Source: Myxococcota bacterium (GTDB taxonomy: Bacteria; Myxococcota_A; UBA796). From it: a stretch of DNA of 64,000 nt. The notes beneath the pieces are model-generated. The model saw nothing but the letters and a program-made list of their open reading frames with translations. It was not told where the DNA came from and made no database searches. The position numbers and the translations under genes are program-made. The number at the start of each line of letters is the position of its first letter. Positions within the stretch are counted from its first letter, which is position 1. The stretch is from contig JAQXDW010000085.1 in NCBI GenBank assembly GCA_029251165.1, positions 1 to 64,000 on the forward strand, read 5' to 3'. Of the stretch, positions 24,215 through 34,818 are shown in pieces.

Positions 24215-25767
24215 AGCTGTGTCCAGCTGCCGTCATATTGGAACGGGCTCACCCTGCTATCATAGCGTAGGGATACCTCAGCATCACCGATGGGCTTCAG
24301 GTAAAGGGCGCGGAGCCCGACAGCACCGGTGTAGTCGGCCTGTTGATAGGTGCCTCCTTCGAATGTGTAGGTCCGCCACGGCATCATCGCCTCAACCACC
24401 GGCCCCACGCTCAGCGTCGTAGAGAGCGCGACTCCCATCCCAAAGCCTGCGGAGAGCGCACCGGCGTTGATGGTCTCGGCGGGCTCTCCGCTGACCGCGC
24501 CGCGCATTCCGCTGAGCCGGACATGCACCTCTGGACGCATCCAGGCTGGAGCGGGGAACGGGTCGATCCGGGTCAGCTCCAGCTCAGCAGCAATGGGGTG
24601 GAAGTAGTCCTGAGCGGCACCGGTGAGGGCGGTCGCCCCGGAGGAGAGCATCCAGCGCGGAGTGTCCTGCTGCAGGAGATCTTCGAGCGGAGTCGTGGTG
24701 CCAGCGGCGACTCGGACCCGCTCGCTGACGAGGGTCTGCCCGTCTGCAGACTGCAGCTCGATCTGGTGACTGCCAGGCGCGACGGCGTGCACACCAACCA
24801 CTGGACCTCGGGGTACTCCGTCGACGAACAGGTGGGCGGTGCGGAGGATCTGGTTGTAGGCGGACAGCAGGGCGTGCTCTGCGGTGCTGCGATCGGTGGG
24901 GTTGCCGCTGAGGTAGATCTTCTCCCGACCCGTGATTCGGTACTCCGCGCGGGGCATCTGGGCTCCGCCGGTGTGTCGGAAGGTTGCATCCATCGCGAAG
25001 TCGTGGGCCTCGACAACATCGACCAGACCGTCGGCGTCGAGATCCGCGCTGCGGCGGCTGTCGGTCAACGCGTTGATGAGGAAGTGTGTGTAGACCCCGT
25101 TCTCCAGGTTCGGATCTTCCATCGCTGGCTGGTGATACTCCGCGGCGTACAGGCGGGCTTCGCTCTCGGAGATCTCCAGGATGTCCCGAGGGGCTGGAGC
25201 CTCTCCGCGGAGGGTCAGCAGGGTCGAGGAGGTGTCTGTGGACAGCGCGGAGCGGGCACGGCCGTTGTGGCAGGTGTCCAGAATGAGGACGCGTCGACGA
25301 GCCGGAAGTGCGTTGACCACTTCTTCAAGCCATGCGACGGGGACGCCGGTAGACTCGGGCGAGTCGAGGTCACCATCGGAGGGGAGCAGGTAGAGGTTGC
25401 TGCCGCCGAGGGGGTCGATGGTCAGGGTTCCGTGACCAGAGATGTAGAGGAGGAAGGTGTCGTCGCGCTGGAGGTCTGCGGTGGCCGAGACGATCGCTTG
25501 CTGGATGGCGGCTGCGGTGGTTCGGTACTGACCCTCGACGACATGGACCTGATCGAAGCCGCCCAGCGTGGGATCGGAGAGGACATCGCCAAGATCCCTG
25601 GCATCCTTGGCGGCATAGCGCAGCCCCTGGAGCTGGGGATCCTTGTACTCTTGCACACCAAGCAGCAGCGCGACCCGTCGGGGGGCGTAGACCGCGTCGA
25701 GATCGGCCGCTGGGGGATCGGTGACGCCGGCTGAAGCGATGCCCAGCGTCATAAAGAGCGAGATCAT
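24175..25767 (-). CDS. Caspase-family (C14) protease with EF-hand loop
   Basis: 530 residues with a signal peptide (about 1-22). The p20-like domain has RRVALLLGVQEYKD at its start, the catalytic His in YISGHGT and the catalytic Cys in LILDTCHNG. A textbook EF-hand loop, DLDADGLVDVVE, follows near residue 246, suggesting calcium dependence. Next comes a PEGA-like segment (about 310-370) and a beta-rich C-terminus of about 150 residues that may be an outer-membrane or periplasmic module. It is coupled to the anti-sigma gene by a four-base overlap. A periplasmic protease role in envelope stress is inferred. Confidence 0.88.
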   Translation of the reverse strand: MISLFMTLGIASAGVTDPPAADLDAVYAPRRVALLLGVQEYKDPQLQGLRYAAKDARDLGDVLSDPTLGGFDQVHVVEGQYRTTAAAIQQAIVSATADLQRDDTFLLYISGHGTLTIDPLGGSNLYLLPSDGDLDSPESTGVPVAWLEEVVNALPARRRVLILDTCHNGRARSALSTDTSSTLLTLRGEAPAPRDILEISESEARLYAAEYHQPAMEDPNLENGVYTHFLINALTDSRRSADLDADGLVDVVEAHDFAMDATFRHTGGAQMPRAEYRITGREKIYLSGNPTDRSTAEHALLSAYNQILRTAHLFVDGVPRGPVVGVHAVAPGSHQIELQSADGQTLVSERVRVAAGTTTPLEDLLQQDTPRWMLSSGATALTGAAQDYFHPIAAELELTRIDPFPAPAWMRPEVHVRLSGMRGAVSGEPAETINAGALSAGFGMGVALSTTLSVGPVVEAMMPWRTYTFEGGTYQQADYTGAVGLRALYLKPIGDAEVSLRYDSRVSPFQYDGSWTQLWHHGIAVGLSRR

Positions 25768-26615
25768 GGGGCCTCCTCGCGGAGTCCGACAAACACCGAC
25801 TCGCAGCTCAGGCCAAGGTCCGCGGCCTGCTCGCAGGGGGGCTCTGGCCAGGTCTCAGACAGGGCCGACTCGAGGCGCGCGGATTCGACCGGCTCGCTGC
25901 TGGCCAGCAGGGCAAAGATGGCGTCTCCTTCTCCGGTCTCCAGGGTCCAGGACAGCGGCAGGTCCAATTCTCCGGCGTCGAGCTGTTCCTGGTGAATCAC
26001 AGCAGCTCCCGCAGCATCGATGCGGACGAGCAGGACCTCGGACGCGCGATCGGTGCTGGAGCGAAAGTAGAGAACATCTCCGGGATCATAGCGCCGATCC
26101 ACCCGCAGCCGCGCGGTAGAGCTGCCGGACTGGACCGCGACGCCGAGGGCGACATCCGTATGGGCGCTGCCGAACCCCTTCTCGATGAGGGTGTCGGGGT
26201 CGGCCGGAGTGGTCTCTGGCGGAATGACGAGCAGCAGGACTGCGGCCGCAGCTGCGAGTCCTGCCCAGACCCGACCTCGACGCCAAAGGGGAACGACATT
26301 GTCCGGGCGCGGCTGTGCTCCGGCAGCCGCTGCGGACACTGCGGCTCGTGTGGTGGCGAGGAGGTCTGCGGGAACCGGGGGAGGAGAGAGGGCGTCGAGC
26401 GCAGCCTCCAGGCGGATCTCTGCAGCCATCGCAGCTCGTGTGGCGGCGAGGAGATCTGCTGGGACACGCGGCAGCGGTAGCACCTGCGCGGCGACATCGA
26501 TCTGCTCCAGCTGAGCGGCGAGCGCAGTGCAGTCGTCGCAGCCGGTGAGATGGTCGGTGGTGTCGACCAGGGGGGCTTCTCCCTGGAGGACCGCTTGGGT
26601 GTGCTCACAGCCCAT
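25764..26615 (-). CDS. Zinc-finger anti-sigma factor with DUF4384-like periplasmic part
   Basis: Start set at the ATG that overlaps the sigma factor stop (TGATG), giving 283 residues; a longer frame from 26636 is less likely. The N-terminus has Cys and His residues (MGCEHTQ..., HLTGCDDC) forming the zf-HC2 anti-sigma fold. A membrane helix lies near 125-142 (WAGLAAAAAVLLLVI). The periplasmic part, with DVLYFRSST...LLVRIDAAG, resembles DUF4384. Two near-identical helices in the cytoplasmic part (VPADLLAATRAA and VPADLLATTRAA) form an internal repeat. It should hold the upstream ECF sigma factor until a signal releases it. Confidence 0.85.
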   Translation of the reverse strand: MGCEHTQAVLQGEAPLVDTTDHLTGCDDCTALAAQLEQIDVAAQVLPLPRVPADLLAATRAAMAAEIRLEAALDALSPPPVPADLLATTRAAVSAAAAGAQPRPDNVVPLWRRGRVWAGLAAAAAVLLLVIPPETTPADPDTLIEKGFGSAHTDVALGVAVQSGSSTARLRVDRRYDPGDVLYFRSSTDRASEVLLVRIDAAGAAVIHQEQLDAGELDLPLSWTLETGEGDAIFALLASSEPVESARLESALSETWPEPPCEQAADLGLSCESVFVGLREEAP

Positions 26616-27136
26616 CAGAGACGCTTTCGCAGCCACGCGCGCGAGCGGCTGATGCGGGCACGGGCGTTGTCTGGGGAGATGTCGAGCTGGGCTGCGACCT
26701 CACGGTGGTCAAAGCCCTCGACCACCCCAAGGAGGAATGCATCACGGAGGGTGTCTGGCATCCCTGCGATGGCCTCCTCGAGGTGAAGCCGGGTGTCTGG
26801 ACGGGGGTGGTCCGGACGCATGTAGGCTTCCTTGAAGGGCTCCTCCGTTGCGCGTGCCGCACGACGGGCGGCATCTCGGGACAGGTTGGCTGCGATGGTG
26901 TACAGCCAAGGCCGGAAGGGTCGATCTCGCTTCCAGGTGTGCCGTGCGCGGTAGACCGACAGGAAGGTCTCTTGAAACTGATCCGCAGCGCGCTGCGGAT
27001 CTCGAGTCCGACGAAGCAAGAAGCCATAGATGCGCGGATGGTGGCGCTCGAACAGCGTGTCATAGGCTGCTGAATCACCATCCTGCACACGCTCCATGAG
27101 TTCTTCGTCAGACAAGGAGGACAGGTCCACCTCCAT
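26615..27136 (-). CDS. ECF-family RNA polymerase sigma factor
   Basis: 173 residues. Region 2 (DTLFERHHPRIYGFLLRRT...RPWLYTIAANLSRD) and region 4 (MPDTLRDAFLLGVVEGFDHREVAAQLDISPDNARARISRSRAWLR) are both clear. It overlaps the anti-sigma gene by one base. It leads a tightly packed unit with anti-sigma, caspase, choice-of-anchor lipoprotein and hydrolase genes, so it probably controls its own operon. I could not identify its -35/-10 target in the 132 bases upstream with confidence. Confidence 0.95.
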   Translation of the reverse strand: MEVDLSSLSDEELMERVQDGDSAAYDTLFERHHPRIYGFLLRRTRDPQRAADQFQETFLSVYRARHTWKRDRPFRPWLYTIAANLSRDAARRAARATEEPFKEAYMRPDHPRPDTRLHLEEAIAGMPDTLRDAFLLGVVEGFDHREVAAQLDISPDNARARISRSRAWLRKRL

Positions 27137-27268
27137 CGCTCAGTACGTTCAAAAGTGCGAGGGTGTGACAGCTTTTTTTCGGACTGCGTTGCCTCACGGA
27201 TCGTACCGGCCAGGAGCGGCGATATCTGAGCGCGCGGTGGCTGAGTGGGCCGAGGGACTTCGTGGTGC

Positions 27269-28864
27269 TCACGTGCGGGACGGCGTGGCACGCATGCGTG
27301 CGGTCACGACACCGATCAGGCTGCCGAGGATGCACAGCCAGGAGAACAGCCAGCCGCCGCGTGCGTAGAGCGTCTCGATTCGGCCCATGCGCAGCTCCTC
27401 AGCCTTGACGACCTCGACGAACGGCTCGGTCTCGTAGAGAATCTGGCCGTGTGGCTCGACGATCATGCTGATCCCGGTGAAGGCGACCCGCAGCAGCGGA
27501 CGACCGTGCTCGATGGCCTGGACTGCGGCGAGCATGCTGTGCTGGTGGGGGGCTGCGGTGTCGCCGAACCAGGCGTCGTTGGTGATGTTGACGAAGAGGT
27601 CCGTGTCGCGCATCTTCCACATCTGCCGGGTCAGGATCGCCTCGTAGCAGATCGGGCTGGTGAAGACGTAGGGGTCACCATCAGGCAGGCTGCCCTGGAA
27701 GAAGGTGACCTCCTCGCCGGCCTTGAAGTCTCCCGGGCCCTGGATGAGCTCACGCAGAATCGGGAAGACGTCGGCCAGGGGCAGGTACTCGCCGAACGGC
27801 AGCGGGACCATCTTGTTGTAGCGGCCACCCAGCTCTCCCGCCCGGTCGAACATGTAGCAAGAGTTGTAGGCGGTGAACCGCTGACGACCGTCGCTTGTGG
27901 TGCCGTCATGAAGCTCGATGGTGCCGCCGCCGATGAGGAAGTCGTAGTCTCCGCGTGAGACCATCCGGCTGAAGAACTCGCGCGGGGAGATTCCGCCGAG
28001 CGCCCGGTAGTCTTTCTCATCATCTGGGTTGATGATGATCGAGCCCTCTGGCCAGACCACCAGATCCGGCTCAAGCTCCTCGAGCTGTCGGGTGAGGACG
28101 ACCCAGGACTGCAGCGCCTGCCACGCGCTCTTCGTCAGCCAGTCCTCCATGCTGCCAGCCTGCTGGAGGATCGCAGCACGGATGACCGGTGCCTCGGAGA
28201 GCTCCGCCTCGACCGCGTCATAGCGGGCGCTGCCCCATGCGAGCACACCGGCGATGACTGCAGCGAGGGCCGCATAGACCCCGAGGGGGGGGCGGCGCTT
28301 CTCGTGGAGTCGGTACAGTCCCTCCGCCAGCGCGCAGTTGGTGAACACGATGAGGTAGGAGATTCCTGCGACACCGGTGACGCTGGCGAGCTGCCACAGC
28401 GCCCCGCTGCGGTACTGGACCGAGCCGAGGTAGTACGGGAAGAGAGAGGGCCAGAGGGCCTCGTTGGCGACCTGCAGGGCGGGGACGATGACGATCCACG
28501 ACAGCCCCAGCCGCGCCCGTAGCCACCGCGCTGAGCCAAACACCATGGCGTATGGAATCGCCCAGACGGTCGCGAAGAGCACGACCACGCCGATGCTGAG
28601 TGCGTAGGGAAGGGAGGAGAAGATGACGACGGTGTCGGCCAACCAGAAGAAGTTGGAGAACAGCATCGTCCAGCCAAACCAGTAGCCCAGCTTTGCATTG
28701 GTCCGATCCGGACCGTCTCTCAAGGCCCACAGCAGGGGGACATAGGCGAACCACTGCAGCCAGGTCAGGCCAATGGGCGGGCAGATCAGCACCATCACCA
28801 GCCCGGAGATGGCCGCCGCGACTGCGCGAGGACCGATGGCGATCAGTCGCTCCACTCTGCTCAT
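27269..28864 (-). CDS. lnt: Apolipoprotein N-acyltransferase
   Basis: 531 residues. Several membrane helices occupy the first 200 residues and one lies at the C-terminus. The nitrilase-type catalytic domain has its Glu in WPEGS, its Lys in YNKMVPLPFGEYLP and its Cys in SPICYEAI. It adds the third acyl chain to lipoproteins at the periplasmic face of the inner membrane, the last step after Lgt and Lsp. The many lipobox proteins in the window are its likely clients. It follows groEL on the same strand but a terminator separates them. Confidence 0.96.
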   Translation of the reverse strand: MSRVERLIAIGPRAVAAAISGLVMVLICPPIGLTWLQWFAYVPLLWALRDGPDRTNAKLGYWFGWTMLFSNFFWLADTVVIFSSLPYALSIGVVVLFATVWAIPYAMVFGSARWLRARLGLSWIVIVPALQVANEALWPSLFPYYLGSVQYRSGALWQLASVTGVAGISYLIVFTNCALAEGLYRLHEKRRPPLGVYAALAAVIAGVLAWGSARYDAVEAELSEAPVIRAAILQQAGSMEDWLTKSAWQALQSWVVLTRQLEELEPDLVVWPEGSIIINPDDEKDYRALGGISPREFFSRMVSRGDYDFLIGGGTIELHDGTTSDGRQRFTAYNSCYMFDRAGELGGRYNKMVPLPFGEYLPLADVFPILRELIQGPGDFKAGEEVTFFQGSLPDGDPYVFTSPICYEAILTRQMWKMRDTDLFVNITNDAWFGDTAAPHQHSMLAAVQAIEHGRPLLRVAFTGISMIVEPHGQILYETEPFVEVVKAEELRMGRIETLYARGGWLFSWLCILGSLIGVVTARMRATPSRT

Positions 28865-28901
28865 TCCGCTCTCCTGAGAGGAAAGGGCTTAACGCATCCC
28901 A

Positions 28902-28934
28902 CAATTAAGAGCGCCCGGCGAGGTGCCGGGCGCT
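28902..28934 (-). terminator. Rho-independent terminator after groEL
   Basis: On the minus strand, AGCGCCCGGC pairs perfectly with GCCGGGCGCT around a five-base loop, then CTTAATTGT follows. It lies just past the groEL stop and should end the groESL transcript before lnt. Confidence 0.82.
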
Positions 28935-28957
28935 GGATGGGTTCGGGGGAACCGGGG

Positions 28958-30637
<1,680 letters not shown>

Positions 30638-30672
30638 GTGATGACTCTCCTGGATGCAGTTCTAAAGGTGAC

Positions 30673-30966
30673 TTACGAGTTGTCGAGGATGGCGAGAATG
30701 TCGGACTCGCGAAGGATGATGTGCTCCTCGCCGTCCAGCTTGATCTCGTCGCCGGTGTACTTGCCGAACAGGACGCGGTCGCCAACAGCGACGGTCAGCG
30801 CGCGGGTGGTGCCGTCGTCAGAGACGCGGCCCTGGCCGACAGCGATGACGTCAGCCTCCAGGGGCTTCTCTTTGGCGCTGTCGGGGATGATCAGGCCACC
30901 GCTGGTCTTCTGCTCAGCGGCGACGCGCTTGACGAGGACGCGGTCGTAAAGGGGACGGAACTTCAT
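30673..30966 (-). CDS. groS: Co-chaperonin GroES
   Basis: 97 residues, standard length. It has the N-terminal FRPLYDRVLVKRV motif, the mobile loop (AAEQKTSGGLIIPDSAKEKP) and the C-terminal EHIILRESDILAIL. It caps GroEL. First gene of the groESL operon. Confidence 0.98.
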   Translation of the reverse strand: MKFRPLYDRVLVKRVAAEQKTSGGLIIPDSAKEKPLEADVIAVGQGRVSDDGTTRALTVAVGDRVLFGKYTGDEIKLDGEEHIILRESDILAILDNS

Positions 30967-31199
30967 CCTGGCCTCCGGTGGGGGATTCAGGGTTGATTGA
31001 GAATCGGCCAGCCGACAGTGGCTTCTGCTCTGCTGGCTTCGGTGGCAGGGGTAGACACTTCACGGTGAGCGTCAATGGGTAGGGGAAATTTTTGGCCTGC
31101 TTTTTCCGCACCCATGCAGCCCGTTGAGCGTGCTGCTTCGCCAATAAAGAGGGCCAGCGCACATCGCGACAGAAAAATGCCCGTCTCCAGAACAGCGAA

Positions 31200-31232
31200 G
31201 AGCCCGGTGATGCGACATGCATCACCAGGCTC
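31200..31232. other. Long hairpin in chaperone intergenic region
   Basis: The arms GAGCC-C-GGTGATG and CATCACC-A-GGCTC pair over 13 positions with a single mismatch around a seven-base loop. No T-run follows on either strand, so it is not a typical terminator. It could be an operator or an RNA structure in the groES leader. Confidence 0.4.
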
Positions 31233-31522
31233 AGTTCCCTCGTCCACCGTATTTGGTCAGGTCAGGGCACGGACATTTAGGTTTTGGGTTTGTTGAAGAA
31301 GGTGTCCGGGGGAACGGTCTCAATCAAAGCAAGCTCTGTGCCATGAAGGTGATGTAAGTATTTTCAATGACTTACGGTTAATTTGTGATTTCGTGCCAGC
31401 CAATTCCGCGACATCCCCGTCGCTATTGAGTAGAAAAGCCCCCCTGTAGAGGGCTTGTCGCCTGAAACACTGCGATTACCTTCACTTCGAGCCCGCCGAG
31501 TCCGGTCGTTGACCAGGACAAT

Positions 31523-31550
31523 TTGGCGGTATGAAACACAATAATAAACT
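31523..31550 (+). promoter_or_regulatory. Candidate sigma70-type promoter of dnaK
   Basis: TTGGCG (31523-31528), a 16-base gap, then TAAACT (31545-31550), about 37 bases before the dnaK ATG. Each hexamer matches consensus at four of six positions. A TTGACC lies at 31509-31514 but has no good -10 partner. Confidence 0.3.
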
Positions 31551-31586
31551 GTAGCGAGCGACACTGAGGCTCGCAAGAGGAGTACC

Positions 31587-33482
31587 ATGGGCAAGATCAT
31601 CGGGATCGATCTGGGCACCACCAACTCGGTTGTCGCCATCATGGAAGGCGACAAGCCGACGGTCATCGTCAACGAAGAGGGTGGTCGCACCACTCCCTCT
31701 GTTGTCGGCTTCAGCAAGGACGGCGAGCGGCTCGTCGGTGCGGTCGCCAAGCGGCAGGCCATCACCAACCCCACCCGCACGGTCGCTTCCATCAAGCGGT
31801 TCATGGGCCGTCGCTATGACGAGTGCAGCACCGAGCTGGGCCGTGTGGCCTACGACGTCGTGCGCGGCGCTGACGGTCAGCCCCGGGTCAAGATCGACGA
31901 CAAGAAGTTCAGCGCACCGGAGATCTCAGCGATCGTCCTCCAGAAGCTGAAGCGTGAGGCTGAGCGCTACCTGGGCAGTGAGGTCACCGAGGCGGTCATC
32001 ACCGTCCCGGCATACTTCAACGACGCCCAGCGTCAGGCCACCAAGGATGCCGGTCGCATCGCAGGTCTCGAGGTCAAGCGCATCATCAACGAGCCCACCG
32101 CTGCGGCGCTCGCCTACGGCATGGACAAGAAGGAAGACCAGATCATCGCAGTCTATGACTTCGGTGGTGGTACCTTCGATGTCTCCATCCTCGAGGTCGG
32201 TGACTCGGTGGTCGAGGTCAAGTCCACCAACGGTGACACCCACCTCGGCGGCGACGACGTCGACCAGGTCCTCATCGACTGGATGACCTCCTCCTTCAAG
32301 GCCACCCACGGCCTCGACATCTCCAAGGACAAGATGGTCCTTCAGCGCCTCAAGGACGCTGCGGAGAAGGCGAAGATCGAGCTGTCCACGGCGCAGAGCA
32401 CCGAGGTCAACCTCCCGTTCCTCACCGCAGACGCCTCCGGCCCCAAGCACTTCCAGGAGTCTCTGAACCGCGGGAAGTTCGAGCGCATGATCGACGCGGT
32501 CATCGAGCGCACCCTTGAGCCGTGCCGCAAGGCCATCAAGGACGCCAACGTCCGCGCCAGCGAGATCGACGAGATCATCCTGGTCGGCGGCTCCACCCGC
32601 ATCCCGCTGGTGCAGCAGAAGGTCAAGGAGCTGTTCGGCAAGTCCGCCAGCCACGCCGTCAACCCTGACGAGTGCGTGGCGATGGGTGCTGCCATTCAGG
32701 GCGGCGTCCTCTCCGGAGACGTCACCGACGTCCTGCTCCTCGACGTCACCCCGCTGTCCCTCGGCATCGAGACGCTCGGTGGTGTCAACACTGTGCTCAT
32801 CCAGCGCAACACCACCATCCCGACCAAGAAGTCCGAGATCTTCTCGACGGCAGCGGACAACCAGTCGGCAGTGGACATCCACATCTACCAGGGCGAGCGT
32901 CCCATGGCGAAGGACAACCGACTGCTCGGTACCTTCCGCCTCGACTCCATCCCCCCGGCTCCCCGCGGTGTCCCGCAGGTCGAGGTGACCTTCGACATCG
33001 ACGCCAACGGCATCCTGAACGTCACCGCCAAGGACAAGGCGACCGGCAAGGAGCAGCACATCACGATCACGTCTTCCTCGGGTCTCTCCGCTGAAGACGT
33101 CGAGCAGCTGGTCAAGGAGGCTGCGGACAACGAGGCTGCGGACGGCTCCCGCCGCGAGCTCATCGAGGCCCGCAACAACCTCGACAACCTCGTCTACCAG
33201 ACCGAGAAGGTCCTCAGCGAGCACCGCGAGAAGCTGCCAGAGGCCGAGGTCTCCACCATCGAGGGAGAGATCTCCTGTGCCAAGGAAGCACTGGACACCG
33301 ACGATCTTGACCAGCTCAAGGCCGCCTTCGAGTCGCTCCAGACCGCCAGCCACCAGCTCGCTCAGACGGCCTACAGTGCCGGCGGCGAGGACGGCGGTGC
33401 TGGTCCGATGCCCGGCAGCGAGGCACCGAGCGGTGGAAGCGACGACGACGGCGTGATCGACGCAGACTTCGAAGAGGCATAG
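31587..33482 (+). CDS. dnaK: Chaperone protein DnaK (Hsp70)
   Basis: 631 residues. The start IGIDLGTTNSVVAIMEG, the phosphate loops VYDFGGGTFDVSIL and ILVGGSTRIP, the substrate-binding domain and an acidic tail ending DDDGVIDADFEEA are typical. A strong AGAGGAG ribosome site precedes the ATG. It binds unfolded segments with DnaJ, whose gene follows 143 bases downstream. No grpE or hrcA is present in the window, which differs from the common grpE-dnaK-dnaJ order. Confidence 0.98.
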   Translation: MGKIIGIDLGTTNSVVAIMEGDKPTVIVNEEGGRTTPSVVGFSKDGERLVGAVAKRQAITNPTRTVASIKRFMGRRYDECSTELGRVAYDVVRGADGQPRVKIDDKKFSAPEISAIVLQKLKREAERYLGSEVTEAVITVPAYFNDAQRQATKDAGRIAGLEVKRIINEPTAAALAYGMDKKEDQIIAVYDFGGGTFDVSILEVGDSVVEVKSTNGDTHLGGDDVDQVLIDWMTSSFKATHGLDISKDKMVLQRLKDAAEKAKIELSTAQSTEVNLPFLTADASGPKHFQESLNRGKFERMIDAVIERTLEPCRKAIKDANVRASEIDEIILVGGSTRIPLVQQKVKELFGKSASHAVNPDECVAMGAAIQGGVLSGDVTDVLLLDVTPLSLGIETLGGVNTVLIQRNTTIPTKKSEIFSTAADNQSAVDIHIYQGERPMAKDNRLLGTFRLDSIPPAPRGVPQVEVTFDIDANGILNVTAKDKATGKEQHITITSSSGLSAEDVEQLVKEAADNEAADGSRRELIEARNNLDNLVYQTEKVLSEHREKLPEAEVSTIEGEISCAKEALDTDDLDQLKAAFESLQTASHQLAQTAYSAGGEDGGAGPMPGSEAPSGGSDDDGVIDADFEEA

Positions 33483-33625
33483 GCCTCACCACATCACCAT
33501 GGGCGCTGGCGGTTCTGCTGCCAGCGTCCTGCTGACGCTGCTGTCTCTCCAGACGGCGGCGTTTCTCGCGATATCAGCGACGGCGAACCGAATCGGTATA
33601 AGAGGCAGTCCTCAGGAGGCCACGG

Positions 33626-34756
33626 ATGGACAATCCCCGCGATTACTACGAAGTGCTCGGCGTTGCGAAGGATGCAGACGCCAGCACGATCAAGAAGTCT
33701 TATCGAAAGCTCGCGATGAAGTTCCATCCGGACCGCAACCCGGACAACCCGGAGGCCGAGGCGAAGTTCAAGGAGGCCTCCGAGGCCTACTCGGTCCTCT
33801 CGGATGACCAGAAGCGCGCCACCTACGACCGGTTCGGTCACGCTGGCCTGCGAGGCGCGGGTCACAGCCCGGGCTTCCAGAACTCTGACGAGATCTTCAG
33901 CCACTTCTCCGATCTCTTCGGAGACCTGTTCGGGTTTGGCGGCGGCGGCGGCGGTCGCCGGGGTCGCGGCGGGGGCGGCGCACGAGGCGGTGCCGATCTC
34001 CAGTTTCGGGTCCAGATCGACTTCCTGGAGGCCATCCACGGCGTCTCCAAGGAGATCGAGGTTCCCCGCGCGGTCCTCTGTGAGCCCTGCAACGGAGGCG
34101 GCGCGGAGCCCGGCAGCAAGCCTGCCACCTGCACCACCTGCGGCGGCGTGGGCGAGGTCATCCAGAGCCAGATGTTCCTGCGCATCCGGACCACCTGCCC
34201 GACCTGCCGTGGGCGCGGCACCGTCATCAAGACCCCTTGCAAGATCTGCAGCGGTCAGGGGCGGACCCGCGAGTCCTCTCAGCTCATGGTCAACATTCCC
34301 GCTGGCGTCAGCACCGGCCTGCAGCTTCGGCTGACCGGCAAGGGCGACCAGGGCGATCGCGGAGCGCCTCCCGGAGACCTCTACGTCCTGCTCGATGTCC
34401 AGGAGCATGACTTCTTCAAGCGCGACGGCGACGACATCTTCTGCACCGTTCCGGTCAGCTACCCTCAGGCCTGCCTCGGCGCGAAGATCAAGGTCCCCAC
34501 CGTCGATGGCGAGGAAGAACTCGATGTCGGACGCGGGACCCCTTCGGGCAAGGTCATCACCCTCCGTGGCAAGGGCGCGCCCCGTCTCGGCGGTCGGCGT
34601 GGCAAGGGCGATCACCACATCCAGGTGGTCGTCGCGGTCCCGGAGAAGCTTGCCCCTGAGGAGGAAGAGCTGATCCGCAAGCTCGCCGGCATGCAGGACC
34701 AGTCCGTCGTCAAGAAGGGATTCCTTCGTGAATTCTGGGACTCGATCACCAGTTGA
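33626..34756 (+). CDS. dnaJ: Chaperone protein DnaJ (Hsp40)
   Basis: 376 residues. The J domain carries HPD in FHPDRNPDN (about 32-40). A Gly/Phe-Gly-rich linker follows (about 90-125), then four zinc repeats of CxxCxGxG type (CEPCNGGG, CTTCGGVG, CPTCRGRG, CKICSGQG), then the two C-terminal beta domains. It stimulates the DnaK ATPase and delivers clients. It is in the same orientation as dnaK and probably co-transcribed. Confidence 0.98.
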   Translation: MDNPRDYYEVLGVAKDADASTIKKSYRKLAMKFHPDRNPDNPEAEAKFKEASEAYSVLSDDQKRATYDRFGHAGLRGAGHSPGFQNSDEIFSHFSDLFGDLFGFGGGGGGRRGRGGGGARGGADLQFRVQIDFLEAIHGVSKEIEVPRAVLCEPCNGGGAEPGSKPATCTTCGGVGEVIQSQMFLRIRTTCPTCRGRGTVIKTPCKICSGQGRTRESSQLMVNIPAGVSTGLQLRLTGKGDQGDRGAPPGDLYVLLDVQEHDFFKRDGDDIFCTVPVSYPQACLGAKIKVPTVDGEEELDVGRGTPSGKVITLRGKGAPRLGGRRGKGDHHIQVVVAVPEKLAPEEEELIRKLAGMQDQSVVKKGFLREFWDSITS

Positions 34757-34818
34757 TGGGTTGACGCTGCGCGCAGCGGTGCCCACCCCTAAAGCAAACA
34801 TGAGGACGATTGTCGGCG

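Larger units (their letters stand above)
30967..31586. other. 620-base regulatory region between divergent groES and dnaK
   Basis: There is no supported gene. Visible elements are: a 13-base-arm hairpin at 31200-31232 with one mismatch; an inverted repeat GTAAGT-N10-ACTTAC at 31355-31376; a hairpin AAGCCC/GGGCTT near 31440-31461; and an A/T-rich stretch before dnaK. No CIRCE element (TTAGCACTC-N9-GAGTGCTAA) and no clear sigma32 promoter pair were found on either strand. The length suggests that both heat-shock operons are controlled here by an unrecognised system. Confidence 0.55.

Noticed and set aside
30967..31586. CIRCE element for HrcA control
   Set aside because: No TTAGCACTC/GAGTGCTAA pair is present on either strand.
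31926..33353. 475-residue frame antisense to dnaK
   Set aside because: Shadow of dnaK, Asp/Glu/Val-rich complement without motifs.
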